Below are positions 45,461 to 54,424 of a stretch of DNA of 64,000 nt, piece by piece; position 1 is the stretch's first letter, and every line of letters begins with the position of its first letter. The notes below the pieces were generated by a model, which saw only the letters and a program-made list of their open reading frames with translations, had not been told where the DNA came from and searched no databases. Origin of the DNA: an uncultured Collinsella sp. (GTDB lineage Bacteria; Actinomycetota; Coriobacteriia; Coriobacteriales; Coriobacteriaceae); NCBI GenBank assembly GCA_900544875.1, contig UQWS01000008.1, positions 1-64,000 of the forward strand, written 5' to 3'. The position numbers were made by a program, and so were the translations under genes.

Positions 45461-45502
45461 ATTTTGGGCCGGCTTTAAAACCGCCCCTCATCGCAAAACG
45501 CC

Positions 45503-45540
45503 AAGGGCGGCGGATCCAATCGGGTCCGCCGCCCTTTTTC
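45503..45540 (+). terminator. Terminator of clpB
   Basis: Arms aagggcggcgga-cc and gg-tccgccgccctt followed by TTTTTC, about 45 bases past the stop codon. Confidence 0.9.
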
Positions 45541-45591
45541 GTGCGACAATCGATGGTGTTGAACGTGAGTACATGGCAAGGAGCTATGCAG

Positions 45592-45786
45592 ATGACAGAC
45601 AAGAACAAGACGAACACGCCGGCGACCGATGCCGCACCCGCCGCACCTAAGCCTGCGCCTAAACCGGCGCCCAAGCCGCGCGACCCCTATATCCGTGCCG
45701 AGAACGAGGATGACGACGGCTACGATCCTTATAGCGATCGTCGCCCCGAGCGCGAGCCCCTCTTCGAAGCCGACCCCTGGCGTTAA
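45592..45786 (+). CDS. Small Pro/Asp-rich protein, function unknown
   Basis: The 64-residue product has a low-complexity first half (PAAPKPAPKPAPKP) and an acidic, aromatic second half (ENEDDDGYDPYSDRRPEREP and LFEADPWR). It is likely disordered. AAGGAG (45578-45583) stands eight bases before this ATG, which decides it over the ATG at 45586. The coding look (good ribosome site, stop codon, normal codon use) supports a real gene. Confidence 0.6.
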   Translation: MTDKNKTNTPATDAAPAAPKPAPKPAPKPRDPYIRAENEDDDGYDPYSDRRPEREPLFEADPWR

Positions 45787-45925
45787 GTAGCTCATTTGGG
45801 ACGGGGCTTTTTTAGCTACTTTGTTTTCGGCTAGAGGCGTTCATGCCTGCCCCCTCGGCCGCTCGATATCCTCCGGGAGGGGCCACTAATAGAAAACTTG
45901 CTTATCCATTAATCAAGATACGCAT

Positions 45926-45985
45926 AATCTTGCTCTCCTGCTAATCAAGAATCGTTATAATCTTGATTAGCAGGAGAGCAAGATT
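45926..45985. promoter_or_regulatory. Perfect 25-bp palindrome enclosing a -10 box, ahead of the DUF4143-type ATPase
   Basis: Arms of 25 bases (45926-45950 starting AATCTTGCTCTCCTGC, and 45961-45985) match at every position around a ten-base centre that overlaps a TATAAT (45956-45961). Another half-arm (ttaatcaagat, 45908-45918) and a cataat lie just before it. The ATG follows eight bases after the right arm. This arrangement suits a self-repressed promoter or an RNA hairpin that hides the start. Confidence 0.75.
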
Positions 45986-45993
45986 GGAGAATT

Positions 45994-47346
45994 ATGGCAT
46001 TCAACGACTTGGTGGCTCAAAAAATAAAGGACTTTGAGCAACAGGGGATTCCGCAGGTCTTTGAGCGCGACCTTGATCTGGGCAACCCGCAGGAGCCAAA
46101 GCGCGACAACATCGTATATGTGATTGTGGGCGCCCGTCGTTGTGGAAAGACGTATCGCCTGTATCAGGAGATACGGCGGCTTCAGGGCCAAGGCGTCGAG
46201 CTTGACCGGATGCTATATTTCAATTTTGAGGATGAGCGCTTGCGTCCGTATGAGCCATCGCTACTAGCGGACGTGCTCGATACATTCTATGCACTATATC
46301 CTGCTGCTCGAGGCGAGGGCGCCTACCTTTTCTTTGACGAGATCCAGGAAATACCCGAATGGGGTGCGTTTCTGCGACGCGTGGTCGATACGGAGAAGGC
46401 GACCGTTTACGTGACGGGATCTTCTTCTAAGATGCTGTCCTCAGAACTTAAGAGCGAGTTCAGGGGCCGTTCTCTTGTGCGAGAGCTTTTTCCGTTGAGT
46501 TTTTCGGAATACGTCCGATATAAGACGGGGGGCGTTCCTGAGTCGAACGCGCCCTTCTCCTCAAGCGCTGCAGCGTTGCTCCGACACCATCTGGTCGGAT
46601 ATCTCGAGCGAGGGGGATTCATCGCGACACTTGAGCAGACGCCCGCAGACGCGATTCAGCTGCTACAGGAATATGCGTCGCGAACGGTCGCCATGGACGT
46701 CGTTGAACGTTACGACGTCAAGAACCCCCGTTTGGCCTCGCTGTTTCTGGCGCGGTGCATGGCATCTTCGGGACGAGAGCTGTCAGTGAACAAAGTGTAC
46801 AACGAGTTCAAGAGCAGACAGATATCCGTCAGTCGAAATACGCTCAGCGACTTACTTGAGTATTACGAGGACGCCTACCTGCTGTTTTCGGTGCCGGAGT
46901 TCACGCGTTCGCTTGCAAATAATACGCGGTCTGCGTCTAAGGTCTACGCCGTCGATCCTGCGATGTTCGGAGCGTTCTCCCCCGCATCGGCATTGGATCA
47001 TGGTCAGAGGCTCGAGACCGCGGTGTTCAATGCGCTCAGAAGAAGGACCCCCGCCGTGCGGCCCGGTTCGGTTTGCCGCCTGCTGATTAAAGATAAGAAT
47101 AAAAGCCATGAGGTGGACTTTGTGGCTGGGGATGCACTGCTCATGCAGGCTTACGGCCTGATTCAGGTAAGTGTGGATATGACAAGCGAGAAAACGCGCG
47201 AGCGCGAAATTGCCGCGCTCGATGCCGCGATGGCCCAGTTTGATCTTGGCGAGTCGGTAATCGTTACCATGGATGAGCAGGCCGATATTCCATGCAAACA
47301 CGGCGTGGTACATGCTGTGCCCGCATGGAAGTGGCTCCTTTCCTAA
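45994..47346 (+). CDS. ATP-binding protein of the AAA_14/DUF4143 type
   Basis: The 450-residue protein has an N-terminal P-loop ATPase (Walker A VGARRCGKT at about residue 46; Walker B AYLFFDEIQEIP at about 108; sensor VYVTGSSSKMLSSEL). A C-terminal DUF4143-like nuclease-fold part follows (about 250-440, with VDPAMFGAF and SHEVDFVAG, which has the Asp of a PD-D/E-like core). These proteins are widespread and mobile in gut anaerobes; their biological role is not settled, and a defence or toxin-like role has been discussed. GGAG lies four bases before the ATG. The 25-bp palindrome sits directly upstream. Base composition is less GC-rich than the neighbours, consistent with recent transfer. Confidence 0.85.
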   Translation: MAFNDLVAQKIKDFEQQGIPQVFERDLDLGNPQEPKRDNIVYVIVGARRCGKTYRLYQEIRRLQGQGVELDRMLYFNFEDERLRPYEPSLLADVLDTFYALYPAARGEGAYLFFDEIQEIPEWGAFLRRVVDTEKATVYVTGSSSKMLSSELKSEFRGRSLVRELFPLSFSEYVRYKTGGVPESNAPFSSSAAALLRHHLVGYLERGGFIATLEQTPADAIQLLQEYASRTVAMDVVERYDVKNPRLASLFLARCMASSGRELSVNKVYNEFKSRQISVSRNTLSDLLEYYEDAYLLFSVPEFTRSLANNTRSASKVYAVDPAMFGAFSPASALDHGQRLETAVFNALRRRTPAVRPGSVCRLLIKDKNKSHEVDFVAGDALLMQAYGLIQVSVDMTSEKTREREIAALDAAMAQFDLGESVIVTMDEQADIPCKHGVVHAVPAWKWLLS

Positions 47347-47390
47347 TCGTCTATGGATTTGCGAGGCCAGGACTCAGGTGTCATGGTCCG

Positions 47391-48872
47391 CTAGTCCTGG
47401 GCCTTGATGCTCGGCAGGAGAATCTGGGCGAGGTAGTCGGTCTCGAGTTTGGTCGCGGCGTCTGCCTTGCCGTCTTTGCCGACCAGTACGTTCTTGATCT
47501 GGCTATAGGTGTAGCGGTTACCGGTCGTGAGCTCGACAAGCTCAATGGCCGTGTCCATGGGGTAGGTTGACACGGGATTCTGCGTCCGTCCGTTGATGGT
47601 CTGGGGCACCACGTACGGATAGACGGGGCCGCTGGCGTAGACGGTATAACCGTTGCCTAGATTGGCCGCACCCAAAACCGTATCGCCCTCATCGGGCGTA
47701 AAGCTCTCGCCCTCGCGCACCGCGACGAGCGTCACAATCGGCGTATCGCTGTCGCCGGCAAGATAGATGCATAGCGTGCTGCCATTTTGCCAAGTCTCGA
47801 CCTTGCCGTACCACTCGACGGGGATATCGAGCTGGTAGAGGTCGGTTGCCTTGTGGCGAGCGTCAGCATCGCGGGCTGCCTGTGCCTTTTGCGCGCTCAC
47901 GGCATTGACGGCGGCGTCGCGCCGCGCGGTTGCCGCCTGCTGGAGCACCTTGGCGGTGGCGGCGGAGCTCGCGCCTCCCTCCTCGGCATATTTGGCGGCG
48001 GCATCGATCTGGTCGTCGGTTACCGTGTCGGCCGAAGGCACCTTGAGCTTAAAGGCGGCCTGGCTGCTTAGGTCCTGTCCGTCGCTCTTGATCGTGGCCT
48101 GCGCCTTGGTGGTCGGCACGGTATAGACGGTGCCGTCGGACGCGATGGGGGAGGCAGCGATGGAGAGCGTGTAGTCACCGGGTAGCAGTTTGATGCCACG
48201 GCCGTGCTCGTCAACATAGAGTGTTTCGCTCACGGAGGATCCGTCAGAATCCTGGCCACTCACTTGTACGGGAATCTTGGAGCCGGCGGAACAGTCGAGG
48301 CCCGCGGCATGCACGCCAATCTGCACCGACATCATCGTGTGGGCATTGGCGGCGACAGCGGCAGCCTGCTCTTGCTGATATCCGTTCCAGGCAGCATAGC
48401 CTGCACCGCCGGCGACGAGCGCGACGGCCACGACACCGGCGACCATCAGATTGCGGCGCTTGGGCGACATCTTGCGATGGCGGACCTCGGCTTCGTGTGC
48501 CGAGGGAACGGACGGCAGGGGAATATCGCCCATGGCGATGGTCTCATCCACGGCTGGTGCGGAACCCAGGCCAGGAAGCTCGCGGGTCAGCGAATCTTCG
48601 GCCGGTAAGCTGTCGAGCAAGACGGTTTCCTCGCCCGTGTCGGATTCGGGCTGGTCGTCGGCCTCGCTATCGTCCTCTTCGGCTTCGTCAGGAGCGTCTT
48701 TGGCGTCGCCGCCTTCGTCCTCAGTGTCTTCGTGCACCTCGTCTTGCGCGTCGACGACCGAATCGCTAAACGAGAGCTCGTCTAGCGCGATCCGGTCAAG
48801 GCTCTCCAGGGCTTCGGCACATGCTTCCGCATCCTGGGCCGCATCCTCGCGGCCATACGTCTCATCGCTCAT
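47391..48872 (-). CDS. Membrane protein with acidic cytoplasmic N-terminus, function unknown
   Basis: The 493-residue protein starts with about 130 very acidic residues (EDEGGDAKDAPDEAEEDDSE), then a basic patch and one membrane helix (about 140-165, NLMVAGVVAVALVAGGAGYAAW). An outside part of about 320 residues follows: a beta-rich segment (LYVDEHGRGIKLLPGDYTLSIA), an Ala-rich helical stretch (about 280-330) and a beta-rich end (WYGKVETWQNGSTLCIYLAG). A type II topology with a long charged tail resembles Coriobacteriia envelope proteins; I assign no function. The start at 48872 has GGGGGA upstream; 48923 would add 17 residues with no ribosome site. Confidence 0.75.
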   Translation of the reverse strand: MSDETYGREDAAQDAEACAEALESLDRIALDELSFSDSVVDAQDEVHEDTEDEGGDAKDAPDEAEEDDSEADDQPESDTGEETVLLDSLPAEDSLTRELPGLGSAPAVDETIAMGDIPLPSVPSAHEAEVRHRKMSPKRRNLMVAGVVAVALVAGGAGYAAWNGYQQEQAAAVAANAHTMMSVQIGVHAAGLDCSAGSKIPVQVSGQDSDGSSVSETLYVDEHGRGIKLLPGDYTLSIAASPIASDGTVYTVPTTKAQATIKSDGQDLSSQAAFKLKVPSADTVTDDQIDAAAKYAEEGGASSAATAKVLQQAATARRDAAVNAVSAQKAQAARDADARHKATDLYQLDIPVEWYGKVETWQNGSTLCIYLAGDSDTPIVTLVAVREGESFTPDEGDTVLGAANLGNGYTVYASGPVYPYVVPQTINGRTQNPVSTYPMDTAIELVELTTGNRYTYSQIKNVLVGKDGKADAATKLETDYLAQILLPSIKAQD

Positions 48873-48998
48873 ATATCCCCCAATGCAATATCGGCTCAAC
48901 ACTGTACCCAAAAATGGAGCCATATAAAGCGCATACGAAATATAAGATCCGATTTAACCTGAGCGCATCGTTCGGCCGCATCCTCGCGGCAGCAAAAG

Positions 48999-49033
48999 GC
49001 CCCCGGAACGCGGACGAATCACATTCCGGGGGC
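48999..49033 (-). terminator. Terminator of the DUF5692-like gene (minus strand)
   Basis: GCCCCCGGAA (48999-49008) mirrors TTCCGGGGGC (49024-49033). On the minus strand the stem is followed by CTTTTGC. Confidence 0.75.
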
Positions 49034-49104
49034 TCTGCAATGCGTTGAGTTGCGCGGAGCCGGCTATGCTGCTTCACATTCAAGCGGCGTTTGCGCCGGG
49101 CATG

Positions 49105-50112
49105 TTACTCGGCGTGCGCGTAATCAACCTTGGCGCGGCGAGCGGTAGCCTTCTCCCAATCGCTGGTGCCCTCAAAGACGTCCTGCTTGTAGGGATTGCG
49201 GCCGAGCTTCTTGGCACGGTAGACGATGTAGATGATCGCGGCGACGTTGGCGACCAGCGCGGCGATCGAGACCGCGGTAGCGGCGCCGGGGTCGAGCGTG
49301 GAGTGGGTCACAAAGATGGACTCCTCCTGGAAGTACGGGAATACCTGGGCAAACATGCACCAAATAGCCAGCGTAAAGGCACGGTTCTGGATCCAGCCGC
49401 CCTTGTTCCAGATAAAGGCGGCGACGGTGGGCGCCAGCAGCAGTGCAAAGCCGCAGAACCAGGAGTGGGTGGGCAAGCAGTTGTAGGTGTAGCAGAAGTT
49501 CCAGATATCGTAGGCGATGATGTAGACCCAGGTCATGTCGGGCCACAGCATGTCGGTCTTGTCCTCAGAGGCGTAGACACTCCACCAACCGGTCATGCAG
49601 AAGATGTTGATGATACCGGCGATGCCGTTGAACACGTTGTTCCAGCCGGCGAGCTGCGTGGCGCCCTCGGAGGTGACCCAGGTGGACTCGCCCAGGACAA
49701 AGAAGTGATAGGCGCTCTCAAAGTCGGACACGACGGCGATCATGATGTTGATGGCGACGATCGCAAACGGCCACGCGCGGAACTAATGCGCCTTGCCGAT
49801 CTTGCCCCACTGGTACTTAATGGCAATGAAGCCCCAGCAACCGGCCAGCGCCGCGTATACCTTGGCGTAGTGGAACCAGCTGTTCTGGTACACATGGGTG
49901 GGGTTGGTGAGCGCCCACTCGGCACCCTGTGAGACGCCGATGGCGATAGCGACGCAGTAGATGGTCATGGCCAGCGGAGCCACGCCAAAGATGATGGCCG
50001 CGCCCAGCTTGGTGCGGCGGCCGACCTCGTTGAGCACGATCAGGCCAATAAAGACCATGGCCCAGCCGGCCCAGTGGATAAGGGTATTGCTACCCCAAAC
50101 ATCGAACAGCAT
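49105..50112 (-). pseudogene. DUF5692-like membrane protein interrupted by an in-frame TAG
   Basis: Two parts are in the same reading frame. Residues 1-109 (start 50112, MLFDVWGSNTLIHWAGW) end GKIGKAH, then TAG (49783-49785). The frame continues without a shift as FRAWPFAIVAINIMIAV to KVDYAHAE, ending at 49105. Together they make about 335 residues with seven or eight membrane helices, and both halves have protein-like sequence. An internal ATG at 49743 could start a second peptide. The family name is from memory and should be checked. A point mutation from CAG, TGG or similar explains the stop; sequencing error or readthrough are alternatives. It is divergent in role from, but read together with, the TetR gene upstream. 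Confidence 0.75.
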
Positions 50113-50175
50113 GCTGCTCTCCTTTCACAAGCCCGCGGCCCCTCTTCTGATCGCGGGCAGTTTGGCCAAATGTCG

Positions 50176-50838
50176 TCAGTTCTGGGGCTTGCGCTCCTGA
50201 TACTTGGCGGTATAGCCCTCGATATGGAGCGTCGAGGCGATGATTTCCTTGACTGTCTCGTCGGGCACATCGGGGTGCGTGCGGATATACATCAGCAGCC
50301 CCATGATGAGGGTGTAGAACGTCTCGTAGACATGGTCGATGCGTAGCTCGTGATGGGCGACAAAATCCACCACGGTGGTATCGCAGATATACTGCGCCAC
50401 GCGCTGGACCACGTTGTGCAAAAAGCCGCCGTAGAGCGCGCCGCTGCTCGAGGTGAGCGTGCTCGGCAACTCGTGGCCGCTCACGACCAGGCGCTTAAAG
50501 AGCGGAGCAACGGTGTCGAGTGCGCCTTCGATGTCGCCAACCGTGCGGCTGGCGTTCCACTGCTCGAGCTCGGCGATAAAGCCGTCGATTGCCTCGTCCA
50601 TAACGGCGGTGACGGCGGCATCCATATCGGCAAAGTAGTGGTAGAACAGCGAACGCGTGCAGCCAGCCCGCTTGGTCACGGCCGATACCGAAAGATGGGA
50701 CACACCAAGCTCGGCGCTCACGGCGCGCACAGCGGCGAGGATCTCGCGACGGCGCTCGTCGCCCGTCAGGCGTTTTGCCGCGCTATCGGATGCGGGGACG
50801 GCATCGACCACAGAGATATCTGCTGCGTTGTTGCCCAT
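50176..50838 (-). CDS. TetR/AcrR-family transcriptional regulator
   Basis: The 220-residue protein has a TetR helix-turn-helix (about 25-75, with VSHLSVSAVTKRAGCTRSLFYHYFADMD) and a helical ligand-binding half of unknown specificity. GAAAGG is upstream of the ATG. It lies divergent from the FAD/Fe-S oxidoreductase and just upstream of the DUF5692-like gene on the same strand, so it probably controls both; candidate operators fill the 187-base divergent gap. Confidence 0.9.
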   Translation of the reverse strand: MGNNAADISVVDAVPASDSAAKRLTGDERRREILAAVRAVSAELGVSHLSVSAVTKRAGCTRSLFYHYFADMDAAVTAVMDEAIDGFIAELEQWNASRTVGDIEGALDTVAPLFKRLVVSGHELPSTLTSSSGALYGGFLHNVVQRVAQYICDTTVVDFVAHHELRIDHVYETFYTLIMGLLMYIRTHPDVPDETVKEIIASTLHIEGYTAKYQERKPQN

Positions 50839-50891
50839 GTTTTGCCGCCTTTCATCCTCTTTTGCCTGACCGTTCGCCTAACAGTCTTGAA

Positions 50892-50937
50892 TATTGTTGA
50901 CGGTTCGTCAATACTGTTTTTGACACAATGTCAACAA
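50892..50937. promoter_or_regulatory. Candidate TetR operators
   Basis: TTGTTGAC (50894-50901) is mirrored exactly by GTCAACAA (50930-50937). Nested inside are two smaller palindromes, TTGAC-ggttc-GTCAA and TTGACA-caa-TGTCAA (50920-50934). Such overlapping symmetric sites between divergent genes are typical of TetR-family control. The -35-like TTGACA motifs mean part of this may be promoter. Confidence 0.6.
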
Positions 50938-51025
50938 TAGCGGGTGAACGGCATGGGGGCATGTCGAACCCGTACAAAGAGGGGCGCCGCGGTCTCGCCG
51001 GGCTGTGGCAAGAGAAGGGACGACT

Positions 51026-53803
51026 ATGATTCTCAACGGACCGGGGATTAGCTATACCGAGCCCGATATCGGCGCGGAGTTCGTGCCGCCGATACCGGAG
51101 CATCCGCGCGAGGCCATCGTCAAACTGTGTGAGCACTGCACCAACCGCCTGCTGCACCGCGACGAGCTGCTGGGCTACGAGTACTGGTCGTTTGCCGAGG
51201 CCGCAACCGACGAGCAGGCCGAAGTGCTCTGCAAGATGAAGATGCGCCGTCCCTATACGCTGCCCGAGATGGTCAAGCTCACCGGCATGCCCGAGGCCGA
51301 TATCGAAAAAATGCTCGACGACATGAGCTACACGGGTCTGCTCGAGTACAACTGGGAAAACCCCGAGCGCGCCAAGCAGTGGGTGCTGCCCATGCTGGTG
51401 CCGGGTTCCGCCGAGTTCCTCAACATGCGCGTGAGCCAGCTCGAGGAGCATCCGGTCTATGCCAAGTTCTTTGAGCAGGCGTCCAAGGGACCGCTGTCCA
51501 AGGCCACGCCGATGGTGCCGCCCGGCGGTGCCGGCATCGGCATGCATGTCATTCCGGTCGAGAAGGCCATCGATGCCGCGAGCACCTCGGTGCCGATCGA
51601 GCATATCGAGCATTGGCTCGACAAATACGAAGGTAAGTATGCCGCTAGCACCTGCAGCTGCCGCGCGAGCCGTCGCGTGATGGGAGAGGGCTGCGCCGAC
51701 GACCCGGCCGATTGGTGCATCGCCGTGGGCGATATGGCCGACTACGTGGTCGAGACCGACCGCGGCCATTATGTGACGCGCGAGGAGGTCTACGACATCC
51801 TGCGCCAGGCCGAGGACAACGGCTTTGTGCACCAGATCACCAACATCGACGGTGAGAACAAAATCTTCGCCATCTGCAACTGCAACGTCAACGTGTGCTA
51901 CGCCCTGCGCACTTCGCAGCTGTTCAACACGCCCAACCTGTCGCGCTCGGCCTACGTCGCCAAGGTCGAGAAGGACAAGTGCGTGGCCTGCGGTCGCTGC
52001 GTTGAGGTGTGTCCGGCCGGCGCCGCCAAACTGGGCCAGAAGCTCTGTAGCAAAAAGGCTGGCGGACAGGTACCCGAGTATCCGCGCCAGGAGCTGCCCG
52101 ATGCCACCAAGTGGGACCACACCAAGTGGTCGCCCAACTACCGCAACGACAACCGTATCGAGACGCATGAGTCCGGCACCGCTCCCTGCAAGACGGCCTG
52201 CCCCGCGCACGTTGCCGTTCAGGGCTATTTGAAGCTCGCGGCGCAGGGCCGCTATGACGAGGCGTTGGCGCTCATCAAGCGCGAGAACCCGTTGCCCGCT
52301 ATCTGCGGCCGTGTGTGCAACCGCCGCTGTGAGGATGCCTGCACCCGCGGTCGCGTGGACGAGGCCGTGGCCATCGACGAGGTCAAGAAGTTTATCGCCC
52401 AGCGCGATCTGGATGCCGCGACTCGCTATGTCCCACCTGTGGTGACCCCGACGCGTGCCGGCGGCTTCGACCAGAAGATCGCCATCATCGGCGCCGGTCC
52501 GGCCGGTCTGTCCTGCGCCTTCTATCTGGCCGAGAAGGGCTACAAGCCCGTCGTGTTCGAGAAAAACGAGCGCCCGGGCGGCATGCTCACCTACGGCATT
52601 CCCAGCTTTAAGCTGCAGAAGGACGTTATCGAGGCCGAGGTCGAGGTCATTCGCCTGATGGGCGCCGAGTTCCGCTATGGCGTGGAGGTCGGTCGCGATG
52701 TGACGCTCGACGAGCTTCGCGCGCAGGGCTTTAAAGCCTTTTACGTGGCCATTGGCTGCCAGGGTGGCCGCCTTGCCGGTATTCTGGGCGAGGATGCCGA
52801 GGACGTGACCGTGGCCGTCGACTTTTTGCGCGAGGTCAACAGCGGCAAGATCGACGCGCTGCCCGGGCGCACCATCGTGGTGGGCGGCGGCAACGTGGCC
52901 ATCGATGTCGCGCGCAACGCCTGCCGTCTGGGTTCCGAGCACGTTGAGATGTTCTGCCTGGAGAGCGAGGTCAAGATGCCTGCCAGCGAGGAGGAGCGTC
53001 GCGAGGCCATTGAGGACGGCGCGCACATTAGCTGCGGCTGGGGCCCCAAGGAGATTCACCTGGACGAGGCCGGTCGTGTGTGCGGTATCACCTTTAAGCG
53101 CTGCACGCGTGTCTTTGACGACGAGGGGCGTTTTGCGCCCGAGTATGACGAGAACGACTTGCGCCGTGTCGATGCCGACCGTGTCGTCATGTCGATTGGC
53201 CAGTCCATTGTGTGGGGCGACCTGCTGGCTGGCTCCAAGGTGGAGCTCGGCCGCAGCCAGGGTGCCCTTGCCGATCCGCAGACGTACCAGACCGCCGAGC
53301 CCGACATCTTTGTGGGCGGCGACGTCTACACCGGTCCCAGCTTTGCTATCGACGCCATCGCCGCCGGTCACGAGGCCGCCGTGTCCATCCATCGCTTTGT
53401 GCAGCCGGGCTCCACGCTCACCATCGGCCGCAACCAGCGCCGCTACACCGCGCTTGACCGCGACGATGTTGTGATTGAGAGCTATGACAACGCAAGCCGC
53501 GAGGTGGCACGTGTCGACCGCGAGCGCGAGAAGGCTGCGCCCTTTAGCGAGTACGTCGAGACCTTTACCGAGGAGCAGGTGCGCGCCGAGACCGCTCGCT
53601 GCTTGGGCTGCGGTGCCTCGATCGTCGACCCCAACAAGTGCATCGGCTGCGGCCTGTGCACCACCAAGTGCGCGTTTGACGCCATCCATCTGGATCGCGA
53701 CCGCCCCGAGTGCTCCACGATGGTCAAATACGAGCAAAAGCTCCCCAGCCTCGGCAAGTACGCTTTGAAGCGTGCGATCAAAATCAAATTTGGGAAGAAA
53801 TAA
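51026..53803 (+). CDS. Large FAD/NAD(P)-dependent Fe-S oxidoreductase
   Basis: The 925-residue protein combines, in order: an N-terminal part with CEHC and CSCRASRR/CNCNVNVC cysteine groups (1-310), a 4Fe-4S motif CVACGRCVEVCPAG (about 319), a GltD-like Fe-S helical domain (CGRVCNRRCEDAC, about 427), an FAD fold (IIGAGPAGLSCA, about 489), an NAD(P) fold (VVGGGNVAIDVARNA, about 618) and a C-terminal ferredoxin (CLGCGA, CIGCGLCTTKCAF, about 862-882). The core matches glutamate-synthase-small-subunit/NfnB-like electron-transfer flavoproteins. It would move electrons between NAD(P)H and ferredoxin or a partner; the acceptor is unknown. GAAGGGA before ATG 51026 sets the start. The gene is controlled by a divergent TetR. 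Confidence 0.85.
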   Translation: MILNGPGISYTEPDIGAEFVPPIPEHPREAIVKLCEHCTNRLLHRDELLGYEYWSFAEAATDEQAEVLCKMKMRRPYTLPEMVKLTGMPEADIEKMLDDMSYTGLLEYNWENPERAKQWVLPMLVPGSAEFLNMRVSQLEEHPVYAKFFEQASKGPLSKATPMVPPGGAGIGMHVIPVEKAIDAASTSVPIEHIEHWLDKYEGKYAASTCSCRASRRVMGEGCADDPADWCIAVGDMADYVVETDRGHYVTREEVYDILRQAEDNGFVHQITNIDGENKIFAICNCNVNVCYALRTSQLFNTPNLSRSAYVAKVEKDKCVACGRCVEVCPAGAAKLGQKLCSKKAGGQVPEYPRQELPDATKWDHTKWSPNYRNDNRIETHESGTAPCKTACPAHVAVQGYLKLAAQGRYDEALALIKRENPLPAICGRVCNRRCEDACTRGRVDEAVAIDEVKKFIAQRDLDAATRYVPPVVTPTRAGGFDQKIAIIGAGPAGLSCAFYLAEKGYKPVVFEKNERPGGMLTYGIPSFKLQKDVIEAEVEVIRLMGAEFRYGVEVGRDVTLDELRAQGFKAFYVAIGCQGGRLAGILGEDAEDVTVAVDFLREVNSGKIDALPGRTIVVGGGNVAIDVARNACRLGSEHVEMFCLESEVKMPASEEERREAIEDGAHISCGWGPKEIHLDEAGRVCGITFKRCTRVFDDEGRFAPEYDENDLRRVDADRVVMSIGQSIVWGDLLAGSKVELGRSQGALADPQTYQTAEPDIFVGGDVYTGPSFAIDAIAAGHEAAVSIHRFVQPGSTLTIGRNQRRYTALDRDDVVIESYDNASREVARVDREREKAAPFSEYVETFTEEQVRAETARCLGCGASIVDPNKCIGCGLCTTKCAFDAIHLDRDRPECSTMVKYEQKLPSLGKYALKRAIKIKFGKK

Positions 53804-53963
53804 AAAACGCAACAAACAAGAGAACGGCGTAGAGAACGGTTGGACAGTGAGCGAGTCCCAGGCGTGGCGAGGTGCCTTGAAAGAGGAGGGCATAGGGCTT
53901 TTGCCCATGCCCGACGATTGAAAGGCAGATCGTCCGTCTGGGGCTCGCGCAGCGTCAAGTCGA

Positions 53964-53985
53964 CCGCCGTTCGTTAGAACGGCGG
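53964..53985 (+). repeat. Hairpin just upstream of hypA
   Basis: CCGCCGTTC (53964-53972), loop gtta, GAACGGCGG (53977-53985), ending eight bases before the hypA GTG. It overlaps the place where the ribosome binds, so it may lower hypA translation. The bases 53804-53963 hold no gene that I can support; two gagaacgg repeats are present. Confidence 0.65.
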
Positions 53986-53993
53986 AAGAAAAA

Positions 53994-54422
53994 GTGCATG
54001 AATTAGGAATCGTCTATCACATCATTCGCGATGTCGAGAATGTGGCGCGCGCCAATGGCGTGAGTCGCGTTTCGAGCGTGACGCTGCTCCTGGGCGAGGT
54101 CTCGGGCGTCGTTCCCGATCTGCTGCTTGATGCTTGGCGCTGGGCGGCAGATAAAAAGCCTATCACGCAGGGCGCGGAGCTTATTGTGGAGCCTGTCGAG
54201 GCCGTGACGCATTGCGAGGCGTGCGGCTGCGACTACGCGACGGTCGAGCACGGCAAGACCTGCCCCCATTGCGGTAGCGGCGAGACCTATCTGCTGCAGG
54301 GCCAGGAGGTCATGATCAAGCAGATCGAGACCCCCGACGAGGACCCGACAGACGCTGCCCCCGACGGCCTATCCGATGCCCCCGATGCCGTCGACGCCGC
54401 CAACCCCCTCCACATCGCCTAA
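53994..54422 (+). CDS. hypA: Hydrogenase nickel-insertion protein HypA
   Basis: HypA (142 residues) brings nickel to the NiFe-hydrogenase large subunit. The start is a GTG giving MHELGIVYHII, which keeps His2, the nickel ligand of the family; the ATG four bases on is out of frame. The zinc site has CEAC and CPHC at about 74-93. The last 30 residues are an unusual acidic, Ala/Pro-rich tail (DAAPDGLSDAPDAVDAAN) not typical of HypA. It is 40 kb from the other hyp genes in the window, and HypB is absent here. Confidence 0.93.
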   Translation: MHELGIVYHIIRDVENVARANGVSRVSSVTLLLGEVSGVVPDLLLDAWRWAADKKPITQGAELIVEPVEAVTHCEACGCDYATVEHGKTCPHCGSGETYLLQGQEVMIKQIETPDEDPTDAAPDGLSDAPDAVDAANPLHIA

Positions 54423-54424
54423 CT

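Noticed and set aside
49783..49785. Pyrrolysine or other programmed recoding at the in-frame TAG
   Set aside because: TAG ends several ordinary genes here (for example hypC and the IIA gene), and no recoding signal is visible. A nonsense change is simpler.
50852..53908. A minus-strand open frame of over 1000 codons opposite the FAD oxidoreductase
   Set aside because: It mirrors the codon bias of the real plus-strand gene, has no ribosome site and no recognisable domain. Similar long antisense frames lie opposite other genes, for example 7543-9945, 23514-26102, 38173-40254 and 54770-56653.
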